Shown in pieces: positions 27,070 to 36,853 of a DNA stretch of 64,000 nt. Numbering within the stretch: position 1 is the stretch's first letter; each line of letters opens with the position of its first letter. The notes under the pieces were generated by a model. That model was given only the letters and a program-made list of their open reading frames with translations. It was not told where the DNA came from and ran no database searches. The stretch is from contig NZ_JACYMM010000005.1 of assembly GCF_020858115.1 (NCBI RefSeq), positions 248,001 to 312,000 on the forward strand, in the 5' to 3' direction. A program made the translations under genes and the position numbers. This stretch comes from Janthinobacterium sp. FW305-129. Lineage in GTDB: Bacteria > Pseudomonadota > Gammaproteobacteria > Burkholderiales > Burkholderiaceae_D.

Positions 27070-28029
27070 ATGAATTACCCCACTCCGCTGGCCCTGCTGT
27101 TGATATGCTCCCTGCTGGGCGCCTGCTCGGAAAAAACCGCGCCCGCCAAGGCACAGGAAGCCGCCGACGCGCCGGCAGCAGCCGTCGAACCGGCGCCGGC
27201 CGACATCGTGCCGCCGCCTGCCGCCACCGCGCCCAAGACCGACGAAATGAACACGCCGCAGGCACGCGAACACGAAGCGGCCATGATGCGCGCCGTCTTC
27301 GGCAAGGCCTACCGCGGCGACAGCGACGACGCGCTGGCCGACCTGCCCGATCCGGACAACCACGTCGACAAGCTCAGTTACGTCGTCAGCGCCGTCAGCC
27401 ACAAGCTGCTGCCCGATGGCGGCGCCATCCTGGTGGCGAATGCGGAAACGGCCAATACGGAAGGCACGGCCGAATCGGCGCATGCCTCGCCGGGACTGCT
27501 GAATGTCTTTTTCCTGGCGCCCAAGGGCGCGCCGGAAGACGGCCAGTGGCAAGTCGTGAAACGCCTGGAAAACATCGCCGCCCTGGGCTCGTCGGGGCAG
27601 CTCGGCGAAGTCCACTGGGTCATGCTGGGCGCGAACAAGCCGGGACTGGCGATCCGCCACGGCTATACGGGCCAGGGCTACACCATCACGCAACTGGCCC
27701 TGTTTGAAATCGGCGACGGCAAGGTCAGCTCGCTCGATGGCGCCATCGACCTGTACTCGGACAATATGGGCGCCTGCGGGCCTGAAACGGACGAGTGCTG
27801 GATGGTCAAGGGAAACTGGCGCTTCGCGCCGGCGCGCAATGGCGGCGCCTACGATGACTTGCTGATCGATTTCAAGGGCGCGTCCGAAAAGATCAAGCCG
27901 GGCGTCACGGTCAAGCCGGACGAAGACCCGCCGCGCATCGCCACGCCCCTTAACGGCCACGCGCGCTATGGCTTCGATGGCAAGGGGTACAAACTGCTTG
28001 AAGGGAAGAATACGGTGCCTGGCGTGTAA
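27070..28029 (+). CDS. hypothetical lipoprotein
   Basis: 319 residues. Lipoprotein signal MNYPTPLALLLICSLLGAC with Cys19. A Pro/Ala linker (about 25-60) separates the lipid anchor from a globular beta-rich domain (DGGAILVANAETANTEG, GLLNVFFLAPKG, QLGEVHWVMLGANKPGLAIRHG, DECWMVKGNWRF). Related repeats of this type are met in uncharacterised proteobacterial lipoproteins; no enzymatic motif. It is probably attached to the outer membrane facing the periplasm. It stands alone, convergent to the following gene. Confidence 0.82.
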   Translation: MNYPTPLALLLICSLLGACSEKTAPAKAQEAADAPAAAVEPAPADIVPPPAATAPKTDEMNTPQAREHEAAMMRAVFGKAYRGDSDDALADLPDPDNHVDKLSYVVSAVSHKLLPDGGAILVANAETANTEGTAESAHASPGLLNVFFLAPKGAPEDGQWQVVKRLENIAALGSSGQLGEVHWVMLGANKPGLAIRHGYTGQGYTITQLALFEIGDGKVSSLDGAIDLYSDNMGACGPETDECWMVKGNWRFAPARNGGAYDDLLIDFKGASEKIKPGVTVKPDEDPPRIATPLNGHARYGFDGKGYKLLEGKNTVPGV

Positions 28030-28050
28030 GCGTATCCGCACCAGGCACCG
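28013..28050. terminator. stem-loop between convergent genes
   Basis: CGGTGCCTGG (28013-28022) and CCAGGCACCG (28041-28050) are exact reverse complements, spanning the stop codon of 27070-28029. No T-run, so it may be a weak two-way terminator or a transcript-stabilising hairpin. Confidence 0.45.
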
Positions 28051-28059
28051 GCAAGCCAG

Positions 28060-28800
28060 CTACCGGCGCGCCGCGTCCAGGCGCGCCAGCAGCGGCGCAT
28101 ACATCGAACGCGTATGGCTGCTCCAGCGGGCCATGGCGCTGTCGATATCGAGCAGCAGGCGTTCCGACAACACCTTGTCGCCCTGCTGCAGCGCCCAGAT
28201 CGCGCACTCGGCGCGGCACTCGAAACTGTTGTAGCGCGTCAGCGCATCGTCGAATTCCGCCTTCGCTTCCACCTGGCGCCCGCTTTGCGCCAGCGCGCGC
28301 GCCGTCAGCAGGGACACCATCTCGGGACGGAAATGGATATCCGTGCGGCGGATGAATTCCAGGTGCGTCAGCGCTTCGGCGCCGCGCCCGCACTCCAGAT
28401 AGGCGCGCGCCGCGCCCAGGCGAATTTCCAGGTCCGATGAAAACGCTCCCCGCAGGCAGGCTTCGTACGTCGCTGCCGCTTCCTGCGCATCGCCCGCTTC
28501 CAGCTGCGCGCTGGCCAGACGCATCTGATTTTGCGCCGTCGGCGTGTACTCGAAGGCGGCCTTCGCCTCGCGCAATTCGCGGTTCGGATCGAGCACCTGC
28601 ACGGCCACCGAAGCGACCTTGCGCGCGCCTTGCGGCAGGCGCGAATTGGGCAGGTAGATGGCGAAGAAATACACCACGCTGCCCAGCAGCGGGAACATGA
28701 ATAAAATGAGCAGCCAGTACAGCTGCTGCCCGTTGCGCACCACGTGAATCGCAAAGAATACCGCGATCAGGATGTGGATGCCTATGCCAAAAATCGTCAT
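28060..28800 (-). CDS. membrane-anchored TPR protein with PLDc_N-like N-terminus
   Basis: 246 residues from the ATG at 28800 (GAGGTC upstream); the upstream in-frame start at 28842 lacks support. Two N-terminal membrane segments (MTIFGIGIHILIAVFFAIHV, LYWLLILFMFPLLGSVVYFF) look like the phospholipase D N-terminal membrane module, but no HKD catalytic domain follows. Instead the C-terminal 170 residues are TPR repeats (RLASAQLEAGDAQEAAATYE, RLGAARAYLECGRGAEALTHLE). Likely a scaffold at the inner membrane. Function not known. Confidence 0.82.
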   Translation of the reverse strand: MTIFGIGIHILIAVFFAIHVVRNGQQLYWLLILFMFPLLGSVVYFFAIYLPNSRLPQGARKVASVAVQVLDPNRELREAKAAFEYTPTAQNQMRLASAQLEAGDAQEAAATYEACLRGAFSSDLEIRLGAARAYLECGRGAEALTHLEFIRRTDIHFRPEMVSLLTARALAQSGRQVEAKAEFDDALTRYNSFECRAECAIWALQQGDKVLSERLLLDIDSAMARWSSHTRSMYAPLLARLDAARR

Positions 28801-28895
28801 ACTGCGACCTCGTTCGTTCGTGATGGAAGCGGCTGGCACCATGCCGCCGCTTTTCCTGGTGAGAATATTACACTGGCCGCGCCGTGCACACGCCC

Positions 28896-30290
28896 CTATT
28901 GCGCCTTGGCCGACCAGCCGCCGCCCATGGCGCGGTACAGGTCGACCGAGGCGACGAGGATGCGCGTCTTCAGCTGCAGCAGTCCCACGTCGGCGCTGTA
29001 CAGGGTGCGCTGGGCGTCGAGTTCTTCCAGGTAGGAGGCGTAGCCATTGCGGTAGCGGTTATGCGCGATGCGCAGAGTATCAAACGCCGCGGCGCGGCGC
29101 GCGTCGTTTTCCACGGCTTGCTGCTGCAGCCGGTAGAGGGCGCCCAGGCTGTTCTCCGTTTCGGCGAAGGCGTTGCGCACCACGTTTTCATACGCGTACA
29201 CGAGCTGGTCGCGCTGCGCGCCGGCGGCCTCCGTCTGCGCCTGCACGCGGCCGCCATCGAACAAGGGCGCGGCCGCCAAGGCCGTCAGGCGCCACAGGGC
29301 GGTCGGCGCATGCAGGAAATCGGTCAGGGTCGTGGCTTGCCCGCCGCCCGCCGCCGTCAGCTTGAACGAGGGCAGCAGCTGGTCGCGCGTGGCGGCCAGG
29401 CTGGCGTTGGCGGCCGCCAGATTGTGTTCCGCGCGCGCGATGTCGGGCCGCCGGCGCAGCAGTTCGGACGGCAGGCCGGCCGGCACGCCAGGCGCGGCCA
29501 GCTCGGCCAGCGGCAAGCCGCGCGCGATGGGGCCGGGATTGCCGCCGACGAGGACGGCCAGCGCGTTTTCCTGTTCAAATATCTGCCGCTGCAGCTGCGG
29601 CACCTGCTCGGCCGCCGCATGGTATTCCGATTGCGCCTGCAGCCATTCCAGGCGCGAGCTGTAGCCCACCTCGAACTGCTTGCGCGCCAGTTCGCGCGAC
29701 TGTTCGCGCAGCTGCAGGGTCGATTGCGTCAGCGCCAGCTGCGCGTCGAGTCCCCGCAGGTTCAGGTAAGCGGTCGCCACGCTGGCGGCGATCGACAGGG
29801 CCGCCGCATCGAGGCTGGCCTGCTCGGCGCGGTAGCTCTCGCCGGCCGCATCGCTCAGACTGGCCAGCCGGCCCCACACGTCGATTTCATAGCTGGCCTG
29901 CAGTTCCGCCTGGAAGACATTCGTCACGTACGGCTTGCCGCTGGAGGCCAGGGTGCGCGTGCGCGTGGGCGAACCGTCGAAGGCCAGGTTGGGCGCGCGG
30001 TTCGCGTCGGCCTGCGCCAGACGCGCGCGGTACTCCTGCACGCGGGCGCGCGCCACGCGCAAGTCGCCATTGCGCGCCAGCGCTTCGCCCACCAGGTCGC
30101 TCAGCACCGGGTCGCCGAAGGCTTGCCACCACAGCTGCTCGACATGGGCGTCAGCCGCCGCAGGTGCGCCGATGGCTTGCGCGCGCCAGCCGGAAGGCAG
30201 CTGCAGTGCCGATGCAGGCTGAGGCGGCGCCTTGGCGGCGCAGCCTGCCAGCGCCAGCGCGGCGGCCATCAGCAGGTGACGGCGCTTCAT
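28896..30290 (-). CDS. outer membrane efflux lipoprotein (NodT family)
   Basis: 464 residues. Signal MKRRHLLMAAALALAGC with lipid Cys17. TolC-fold repeats: VEQLWWQAFGDPVLSDLVGEAL, YEIDVWGRLASL, LLRRRPDIARAEHNLAAANA, PLFDGGRVQAQ. It is the third gene of the leftward MFS-HlyD-OMF operon and overlaps the HlyD gene by four bases (ATGA). Together they would form a tripartite MFS efflux channel across both membranes. Confidence 0.93.
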   Translation of the reverse strand: MKRRHLLMAAALALAGCAAKAPPQPASALQLPSGWRAQAIGAPAAADAHVEQLWWQAFGDPVLSDLVGEALARNGDLRVARARVQEYRARLAQADANRAPNLAFDGSPTRTRTLASSGKPYVTNVFQAELQASYEIDVWGRLASLSDAAGESYRAEQASLDAAALSIAASVATAYLNLRGLDAQLALTQSTLQLREQSRELARKQFEVGYSSRLEWLQAQSEYHAAAEQVPQLQRQIFEQENALAVLVGGNPGPIARGLPLAELAAPGVPAGLPSELLRRRPDIARAEHNLAAANASLAATRDQLLPSFKLTAAGGGQATTLTDFLHAPTALWRLTALAAAPLFDGGRVQAQTEAAGAQRDQLVYAYENVVRNAFAETENSLGALYRLQQQAVENDARRAAAFDTLRIAHNRYRNGYASYLEELDAQRTLYSADVGLLQLKTRILVASVDLYRAMGGGWSAKAQ

Positions 30291-31456
30291 GGCTTGGCCT
30301 TCTTCGGCGGTGGCGGCGGCGCGGGATTGTCCGCCGAGTCGTTCAGCACGGCCGACGTGTCGACGCTGACCACCACCGACATGCCGGGCACGAGGCGGCG
30401 CGCATTCGCCTGGCCCGGATCGATGCGGATGCGCACGGGAATGCGCTGGGCAATTTTGAGGTAGTTGCCCGTCGCGTTATCGGCCGGCAGCACGGAAAAC
30501 TCGGACCCGGTGGCCGGCGAGATGCGCTCCACCTGGCCCGTCAGCACGGCGCCGTCGAGCGCGTCGACGTGGAAGGTGGCGCTTTGCCCTTCCTGCACGC
30601 CGTTCATCTGCGTTTCCTTGAAATTGGCGATCACCCACATCTGGCGCGGCACCAGCGCCATCAGCTGCGCGCCCGAATTCACGTACGCGCCCTGGCGCAC
30701 CGTCACCTGGCCCAGCTGGCCGTCGGAGGGCGCCACGATGCGCGTGTTATCGAGGTCGATCTTCGCCGCCTTGACGGCCGCCTGCGCGTTGGCCACGGCA
30801 GCCTCCAGCGCCTGCTTGTTGACCACCACCGAATGCACGCTTTGCTGGGCGATGTCGAGATTGGCCCTGGCTTGCGCCAGCGCGGCCGCCATCTGCGCCT
30901 GCGTGGCGCGCGACTGGTCGTGTTCGCGCTGCGACAGCGAACCGTCAGCCACCAGCTGCTCCACGCGATTCAAATCGGCGCTGGCCTTGCGCGCCTGCGC
31001 TTCCGCGTTGGCCAGCGCCGCCTCGCTGACGGAAATGCCCGCCTGCGCGCTGGCCTTCTGCTGCGCCCAGTTCGACAGGGCCGCCTGCTGCGCGGCCAGC
31101 TGGGCCTGCGCCTGCTCGTAGCGCTGCTGGTAGATGCGGTCGTCGATGCGCACCAGCAGCTGGCCCTCCTTGACGTCCATGAAATCCTGCACCGTCACTT
31201 CCACCACATAACCGGACAGCTGCGTGCCGATGATGGTCACCTGCCCGCGCACGGTGGCGTTTTCCGTCGTCACGATGGGGCTGGTGAACGGCGGCAAACG
31301 CCATGCATACAGCACGATCAGCACGCCCACCAGGGCCACGGCGGCAAAGGCCAGCGCGGACAGCCACTGGTGGCGCCGGTCCGGCTGCGCCGTCGAAGGG
31401 GCGGCGGGTGCGGGTGCGGTGGGAGGTACTGGTGGCGTGGTGTTATTTTCTGTCAT
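30287..31456 (-). CDS. HlyD/EmrA-family membrane fusion protein
   Basis: 389 residues from ATG 31456 (MTENN); the longer frame start is in the end of the MFS gene. Cytoplasmic Pro/Ala-rich N-terminus, one membrane segment (about residues 33-52), then the biotinyl-lipoyl-like domain (GQVTIIGTQLSGYVVEVTVQ, VKEGQLLVRIDDRIYQ), a long coiled coil and the second half-motif (ARIVAPSDGQLGQVTVRQGAYV with N-terminal IDLDNT). Partner of the MFS pump, whose gene overlaps the start by 14 bases. Equivalent to EmrA. Confidence 0.92.
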   Translation of the reverse strand: MTENNTTPPVPPTAPAPAAPSTAQPDRRHQWLSALAFAAVALVGVLIVLYAWRLPPFTSPIVTTENATVRGQVTIIGTQLSGYVVEVTVQDFMDVKEGQLLVRIDDRIYQQRYEQAQAQLAAQQAALSNWAQQKASAQAGISVSEAALANAEAQARKASADLNRVEQLVADGSLSQREHDQSRATQAQMAAALAQARANLDIAQQSVHSVVVNKQALEAAVANAQAAVKAAKIDLDNTRIVAPSDGQLGQVTVRQGAYVNSGAQLMALVPRQMWVIANFKETQMNGVQEGQSATFHVDALDGAVLTGQVERISPATGSEFSVLPADNATGNYLKIAQRIPVRIRIDPGQANARRLVPGMSVVVSVDTSAVLNDSADNPAPPPPPKKAKP

Positions 31457-33137
31457 TGCTCGGTTCCGAATTGGTAATGGGGACGATGGACATGGCCGTC
31501 TGCGCATCGCGCACGGGGCCGACCAGGCGGCGCGCGCCGGTGGTGATGCGGGTCCAGGACTGGCTGACCAGCATCCACAGCAAGGTGGCGATGGCGACGC
31601 CGGCGATCATCAGGAAAACGTCGTTATAGGCGAGGACATTGGCTTCGCGCGTGGCGACGGCGCCCAGGCGCGCCACGCCCTGGGTGCTGCGCAGGGCCGG
31701 GTCCATCAGCACGCCGCCGTAGCTGGCGGCACCGGACTGCACGCGCGCGGCCACCTGCGGGTCGAGCATGGTGAGGTGCTCGACCAGGTAGCTGGAATGG
31801 TATTTCTCGCGCGCCGTCTGGATGGTGCCGACGATGGCCGAGCCAAGGAGTCCACCCAGGTTCTGCGTCATGGTAAACATCACGGAAAAACTCACCAGGT
31901 TGCGCGGTTCGGCGATCACGGCGCCCATGCCGGCCACCATGGTGGGGCCGAGGAAATACGTGCCGCCAAAGGCCAGCAGGAACTGGCTGACATACATGTT
32001 GACGGGGCGCGTCTGGCTGGTGGCGTGCGCGTCGATCAGGGCGCCGGCAGCGATCAGCAGCAGCGCGAACATCAGCGAGCGATTGAGGGTGGCCGGATTG
32101 ATCGTCAGCGCGCTGACCACCAGGCCCGCCACGCTTCCCAGCAGCACCACGATGAACAGGTTCTGCATCTGGTCCGTGTTCAGGCCCAGCGCCTGCAGGA
32201 AGCCCACGGCGCCCGTCGATTCGGACAGCACGATGCGAAACAGCAGCACGGATAAAAACAGCTTGGCGATCTTGCCCGTGGTGAGCCAGCGCGTGTTGAG
32301 CAGCGGGCGCGCGCGGTTATGCTCGATGGCCAGCGATGCGGAGATCAACACGATGGAGCCCGCCAGGCACACGCCCACCCACTCCGATTCCATCCACCAC
32401 GCCGTGCGTCCCTGCGCCAGCACGGCGCACAGCAGGGCCACGCCGGGCGCGAACAACATAAAGGTGAGGAAATCGAGCGGCTCGAACGTTTGCACCCTGT
32501 CGCCGGGCGGCAGTTTCAGGGCCAGCACGCAGCCCAGCGCCAGCAGGGCCAGCCCCAGCTCGAACAGGTACAGGCCGTGCCATTCGCCGATCTGCAGCAG
32601 TTCGGACGTGAAGATGCGCGCCAGGGGCAGCGCCAGCTGGGCAAAGCCCAGGCCCAGCACCACGCCCTTCAGGCGGTGCCGCGCGGGAAACGCCTGCAAG
32701 GTGTAGTACAGCCCCAACACGCCCAGCGCGCCACCCACCATGCCATGCGCGGCGCGCACGGCGATCGCCGACGGCAAGGTATTCGCATACAAGTGGGCGA
32801 AGGTGACGAGCGCATACAGCACCAGGAACGCTTCCGTAAACAGGCGCAGGCCGAACTGCTGGCGAAACTTCACCAGCAGCAGATTCATGGACACGATGGT
32901 CATCACGTAGGCGGCCGGCAGCCACTGCATCTGGTAGGCATAGGCGGCCAGCGAACCTTGCAGGTTCAGCAAATTGGCCGTCACCAGGCCGTTGCCGAGC
33001 CCCCCCGTCAGCGCGACGATCAGCCCGACGATGAAATACGCGACACGCTTGGGCGTCGAATGCTCGGGCATCGATGGCGACCCGGGCAAGGTCGGGCGTT
33101 CGCCCGGCCCCCAGGTGCGAGGTGTGTACTTGTCCAT
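31443..33137 (-). CDS. MFS drug efflux transporter, DHA2/EmrB-like
   Basis: 564 residues with about 14 predicted membrane segments, typical for the DHA2 family (YQMQWLPAAYVMTIVSMNLLL, RAAHGMVGGALGVLGLYY, FSVMFTMTQNLGGLLGSAIVG). The usual DHA2 motif around the first loop is poorly conserved (WLPAAYVMTIVSMNL rather than W...Y.L). It heads the leftward operon with HlyD and OMF genes overlapping in tandem, so a complete EmrAB-TolC-like machine is encoded. The region upstream (33138-33325) should hold its promoter; a GAAC-A-GTTC small dyad lies there, unproven. Confidence 0.9.
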   Translation of the reverse strand: MDKYTPRTWGPGERPTLPGSPSMPEHSTPKRVAYFIVGLIVALTGGLGNGLVTANLLNLQGSLAAYAYQMQWLPAAYVMTIVSMNLLLVKFRQQFGLRLFTEAFLVLYALVTFAHLYANTLPSAIAVRAAHGMVGGALGVLGLYYTLQAFPARHRLKGVVLGLGFAQLALPLARIFTSELLQIGEWHGLYLFELGLALLALGCVLALKLPPGDRVQTFEPLDFLTFMLFAPGVALLCAVLAQGRTAWWMESEWVGVCLAGSIVLISASLAIEHNRARPLLNTRWLTTGKIAKLFLSVLLFRIVLSESTGAVGFLQALGLNTDQMQNLFIVVLLGSVAGLVVSALTINPATLNRSLMFALLLIAAGALIDAHATSQTRPVNMYVSQFLLAFGGTYFLGPTMVAGMGAVIAEPRNLVSFSVMFTMTQNLGGLLGSAIVGTIQTAREKYHSSYLVEHLTMLDPQVAARVQSGAASYGGVLMDPALRSTQGVARLGAVATREANVLAYNDVFLMIAGVAIATLLWMLVSQSWTRITTGARRLVGPVRDAQTAMSIVPITNSEPSNDRK

Positions 33138-33325
33138 GCGGTAATCGCGATCCGGTTTGCTGAAGCCGTTCTTTGCTGCAGTGATAGAAATAGTTGCAAA
33201 TGAACAGTTCTAGTCAGCAGCATATCATCGCAGGACGTTTTTATTGTTTACATTGTTGCGCACCGTCGCACACGGTGACGCCAGCGGGGCAAGCCAGGCC
33301 TGCCCCCCTGACGCTCACGCGGACA

Positions 33326-35737
33326 TCATATGCGCGGCGGGTCCGTCTCGCGCGCAAACGCCCGGTGCGCGGCCAGTGCCTTTTTAAAGGCCGCCACGCC
33401 TTTCAGCACGTCGCTCGAAGGCACGACGATGACGGCGGGATCGGGCTTGCCATCGGGCAGGGTCGTCGGCACGCCGGCCTTGTCCAGCAAGCCCTTGCCC
33501 GCGCCGATGGCCAGTAGCGGCTTGCAGTGGCGGTATTGCAGGCGCAGGAAGTCGAGCGCATTGGCGTCGCTGCCCAGCTGCTGCACGGCGCCCTGGCCGT
33601 CCGGCACCACGACGGCGTCGAACACCACGGAAGGTCCCGTTTCCAGCGATATTTCCACGGCCAGCGGCGCGCCGCCGCTCGTGTCGACTTTCCCTAGGTT
33701 GCTGCCCACCAGGCGCGGCACGGCGCCGTCCGCCAGCAGCGAGGCATAGATGCTGCGCACCTGCGCGCCATCGCTGCCCGGCCCCACGAGGATGGCCACG
33801 CGCAGGGTGTGGATGCCCGTCTTGCCAGGGCGGAAAAAGAGCGACAGCGCCGGCGACGGCGGATACGTGGGAATCGGCAGCATGGACACGGGCGGCATGA
33901 GGGGCGGCAGCGCCAGGCCCAGCGCGTCGGCCAGGCGCTGCGCCAGGGTCTCGTCGACGTTGCGCAGCATGGCGACGATGCGCTTGCGGATGGCCACCGT
34001 CTGCACCTTGCTCAGTTCAAAGCGGAACGCATGCACGATATGGTCTTGTTCGACGGGCGTCTGGCTGATCCAGAACAGCCGCGCCTGGCCAAAGTGCTCG
34101 GCGAATTTCTCGGGCTTGCCGCGTACCTTGTCGCCTTCGGTCGGCGCGGGAAAACTGTTGAAGCCCTTCGCGCCCGCCTGGAACGGACAGCCGCCCGCCA
34201 GCGAATTGGGCTCGTACGCGACCCGGCCCCGGTTGATGGCCTGGCGGTGGATGCCGTCGCGCTGGTTGTTGTGCAGGGGCGCCAGCGGAGAGTTGATGGG
34301 GATTTCATGGAAGTTGGCGCCGCCCAGGCGCGTGATCTGCGTGTCCACGTACGAGTGGATGCGGCCCTGCAGCAGCGGGTCGTTGGAAAAATCGATGCCG
34401 GGGACGATGTGCGCCGTGCAAAAGGCCACCTGCTCCGTCTCGGCAAAGAAATTGTCGGGATTGCGGTTCAAGACCATTTTCCCGACGGGGATCAGCGGCA
34501 CCAGTTCTTCGGGGATCAGCTTGGTGGGGTCGAGCACGTCGAAGGCAAACGCCTCGGCCTGCGCTTCCGTGAATACCTGGAAGGACAGCTCGTATTCGGG
34601 ATACTCGCCGCACTCGATGGCTTCCCACAGGTCGCGCCGGTGGAAGTCGGAATCGGCGCCGCTGAGCTTGACGGCTTCGTCCCACACCAGCGAGTGCGTG
34701 CCGGCCATGGGCGACCAGTGAAATTTGCAGAACACGGATTGTCCCTTGGCGTTCACGAGGCGGAAGGTGTGCACGCCGAAGCCCTGCATCATGCGAAAAC
34801 TGCGCGGGATGGCGCGGTCGGACATGACCCACATCAGCATGTGCGTGATTTCCGGCGACAGCGAGGCGAAATCCCAGAACGTGTCGTGCGCGCTGGCCGC
34901 CTGCGGAATGCCGTTATTGGGTTCGGGCTTGACGGAGTGGATCAGGTCGGGGAACTTCATCGCGTCCTGGATGAAGAAGACGGGGATGTTGTTGCCGACC
35001 AGGTCCCAGTTGCCCTCGTCCGTATAAAACTTCACGGCGAAGCCGCGCACGTCGCGCGCCGTGTCGGTCGAGCCGCGCTCGCCGGCCACCGTGGAAAAGC
35101 GCACGAAGACGGGCGTGCGCTTGCCCGCCTTGGCGAACGGCGCGGCGCGCGTCAGCTTACTTTGTTCCTTGTAGCATTCAAAGTAGCCGTGGGCGGCCGA
35201 ACCGCGCGCATGCACGACGCGCTCGGGGATGCGCTCATGGTCGAAATGCGTGAGCTTTTCACGCAAAATAAAATCTTCCATCAGGGTGGGGCCGCGCAAG
35301 CCCGCCTTCAGCGAGTTCTGGTTGTCGCCCACGGGCACGCCCTGGTTGGTCGTCAGCACGCAGCCGCTGTCGTCGCTGCGGGCGCCGTCGAGCGAGGCAT
35401 TGCGCGCATTCTCGCCCAGGGCCGGCTGGCCATCGCCCGTCTTCGGCGACGGTATCGTTTCACCCGTCGTGCTGGCCGTGGCCAGCGCTTCGCCCGACGC
35501 CACATGCACGCCTTCGGCCGGCGCGCGCGCCGCGTCGCCATACTGGCCGGCGAGATTCGGATTGTCGGGCATGCCGGCGGCCAGCGCCTGTCCGGCGGCA
35601 GCCTTTTTCAACAGCGCCTGCGCGGTGTCGCTATCGCTGCCCAGGCTGTGCGGCGGATCGCTCTCGGATGGACCGGACATGCTGCTCAAAACGGAACCCG
35701 CACCGTCCGTGGACGGCGTTTTTTTATTGGTAGCCAT
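33326..35737 (-). CDS. katE: large-subunit catalase HPII
   Basis: 803 residues from ATG 35737, chosen because AGGAG precedes it and because [14 protein letters not shown] is the usual KatE-type start; the frame extends further but without support. Active site [20 protein letters not shown] (essential His), distal Asn in [18 protein letters not shown], heme-ligand Tyr in [14 protein letters not shown]. The C-terminal 150 residues form the DJ-1/GATase-like domain found only in large catalases ([35 protein letters not shown]). Decomposes hydrogen peroxide in the cytoplasm, usually in stationary phase. It stands next to small stress-type genes. Confidence 0.96.
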   Translation of the reverse strand: MATNKKTPSTDGAGSVLSSMSGPSESDPPHSLGSDSDTAQALLKKAAAGQALAAGMPDNPNLAGQYGDAARAPAEGVHVASGEALATASTTGETIPSPKTGDGQPALGENARNASLDGARSDDSGCVLTTNQGVPVGDNQNSLKAGLRGPTLMEDFILREKLTHFDHERIPERVVHARGSAAHGYFECYKEQSKLTRAAPFAKAGKRTPVFVRFSTVAGERGSTDTARDVRGFAVKFYTDEGNWDLVGNNIPVFFIQDAMKFPDLIHSVKPEPNNGIPQAASAHDTFWDFASLSPEITHMLMWVMSDRAIPRSFRMMQGFGVHTFRLVNAKGQSVFCKFHWSPMAGTHSLVWDEAVKLSGADSDFHRRDLWEAIECGEYPEYELSFQVFTEAQAEAFAFDVLDPTKLIPEELVPLIPVGKMVLNRNPDNFFAETEQVAFCTAHIVPGIDFSNDPLLQGRIHSYVDTQITRLGGANFHEIPINSPLAPLHNNQRDGIHRQAINRGRVAYEPNSLAGGCPFQAGAKGFNSFPAPTEGDKVRGKPEKFAEHFGQARLFWISQTPVEQDHIVHAFRFELSKVQTVAIRKRIVAMLRNVDETLAQRLADALGLALPPLMPPVSMLPIPTYPPSPALSLFFRPGKTGIHTLRVAILVGPGSDGAQVRSIYASLLADGAVPRLVGSNLGKVDTSGGAPLAVEISLETGPSVVFDAVVVPDGQGAVQQLGSDANALDFLRLQYRHCKPLLAIGAGKGLLDKAGVPTTLPDGKPDPAVIVVPSSDVLKGVAAFKKALAAHRAFARETDPPRI

Positions 35738-35787
35738 TACGTCTCCTGTGAGTAGTTTGCCCCGGGAGAACGCTACAACTCCCTCAT

Positions 35788-35862
35788 TCAGCGCACGAAC
35801 AGGGCAATCAAAACAATGATGGGAATAGGTACACCAATCAACCACAACAAAATGGAGCGCAT
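35788..35862 (-). CDS. 24-residue hydrophobic membrane peptide
   Basis: Complete small frame: MRSILLWLIGVPIPIIVLIALFVR, 24 codons plus TGA, preceded by AAAGGAG seven bases before the ATG. Peptides that begin MRSILLWLxGxPIPIIxL are found throughout Beta- and Gammaproteobacteria, usually unannotated, next to stress genes. A single membrane helix is predicted with a Pro-Ile-Pro kink. It lies 50 bases upstream of katE on the same strand and 114 bases downstream of the ElaB-like gene, so it belongs to this stress group. Function unknown. Confidence 0.72.
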   Translation of the reverse strand: MRSILLWLIGVPIPIIVLIALFVR

Positions 35863-35975
35863 CTTCACTCTCCTTTACTGCCTGCTACTACCTTGTGCAC
35901 GTGGGCACTGTTTCCTCCGCCATGACGGCGAAGGGAACAGCGCCCACGACAAATACTTCCAGGAAAGCGTAAAAC

Positions 35976-36329
35976 TTATTTACGCGAACCCAGCAGCTTC
36001 GACAGGCCATAACCGGCCGCTGCCGCAATCAGCAGGGACACGGCCGGGCGTTCGCGCACATAATCGCGGCCCGTTTCGCCGGCGCGCTGGCAGGCGGCGC
36101 CCAATTGCTTGCCGCGTGCCATCAGGCGTTCGGAAGCCTTCGACATCGTGTCGCTGACTTGGTCGATGCGCTCGCCCACCTGGTCCACGCCGTCATGGGC
36201 CCGCGTGGCGACCTTGTCGGCCAGGGGCTGGGCCTGGCTCGCCACCTTGTCGATGGCGCGGTGCAATTCCTGGCGGGTATCCTGGGCGGTGCCGTTCATC
36301 TCGGAGCTGGTTTTTTCAATCGCGTTCAT
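35976..36329 (-). CDS. ElaB/YqjD/DUF883-family membrane-anchored protein
   Basis: 117 residues from ATG 36329 (AAGGAAA upstream); the longer frame adds unsupported residues. Mostly one long amphipathic helix rich in Asp, Gln, Arg and Ala (VDQVGERIDQVSDTMSKASE), ending with a C-terminal membrane segment (RPAVSLLIAAAAGYGLSKLLG) and basic tail. This is the YqjD/ElaB layout; in E. coli these tail-anchored proteins bind ribosomes at the membrane in stationary phase. Context with katE agrees with a general stress role. Confidence 0.85.
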   Translation of the reverse strand: MNAIEKTSSEMNGTAQDTRQELHRAIDKVASQAQPLADKVATRAHDGVDQVGERIDQVSDTMSKASERLMARGKQLGAACQRAGETGRDYVRERPAVSLLIAAAAGYGLSKLLGSRK

Positions 36330-36853
36330 GATGGTTTCCTTCAAAGGTGAATAAATCAACCATGCTCGATGCCGTGACCGAATCATGATTCTCCTCGCTT
36401 CTGGGAAAAAGAAGCGACTAAACGCTGCCGGGCTGAGCCATATCAAATGCTGGATCAGCAGCAAGCTGTTGCCACCACCTTAACCGCGCCCGCCGGGTGC
36501 CACCGTGCGGTGTCACACCTTGAAGCGCAGACTTACATTCCTGATGGAAATAACTATCCCCGCCTGCCTGGCGGGGCGGGCGAATGCCTTGACAAAGCGG
36601 TCCCTGCTGCTGGCGCACAAGCCGGCCGTGCGACGCGAGTTCGTGTATAAGCCGACAAGGCAGGGGCAGGCAAGACCGTCCCCTGCCTCCCCCGCCGTGC
36701 TCCGTCCTGTGGCAAAACGTCCACGGAAAACCCGTGCCTGCCCCCTTGCCGACAATTTGATTGCTTGTCCGAATAGTTCTATGCGACGATACAAACCGCT
36801 TTGACCGTCCGCCCGGATGGCCGATTGCAGGCGCTTTCTTGCCAGCGGGGGAC
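36330..36853. other. intergenic region without a supported gene
   Basis: About 520 bases between the leftward ElaB-like gene and the first MalT-like regulator. Several short frames exist (for example 36447-36650 and 36513-36794 on the other strand) but none has a ribosome site or a protein-like composition. A GC stem (CCCGCC..GGCGGG, about 36559-36582) is visible. The promoter of the regulator must lie near 36750-36850; no convincing box pair was identified. Confidence 0.5.

Noticed and set aside
33261-33277. hairpin CACCGT..ACGGTG downstream of katE as terminator
   Set aside because: Perfect six-base arms but no T-run on either strand, so a terminator call is not supported.
33809-35755. 648-codon frame opposite katE
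   Set aside because: Arg/His/Gly-rich shadow; katE is certain from active-site motifs.
36447-36650. short frames in the gap before MalT-like copy 1
   Set aside because: No ribosome site and no protein-like composition on either strand.
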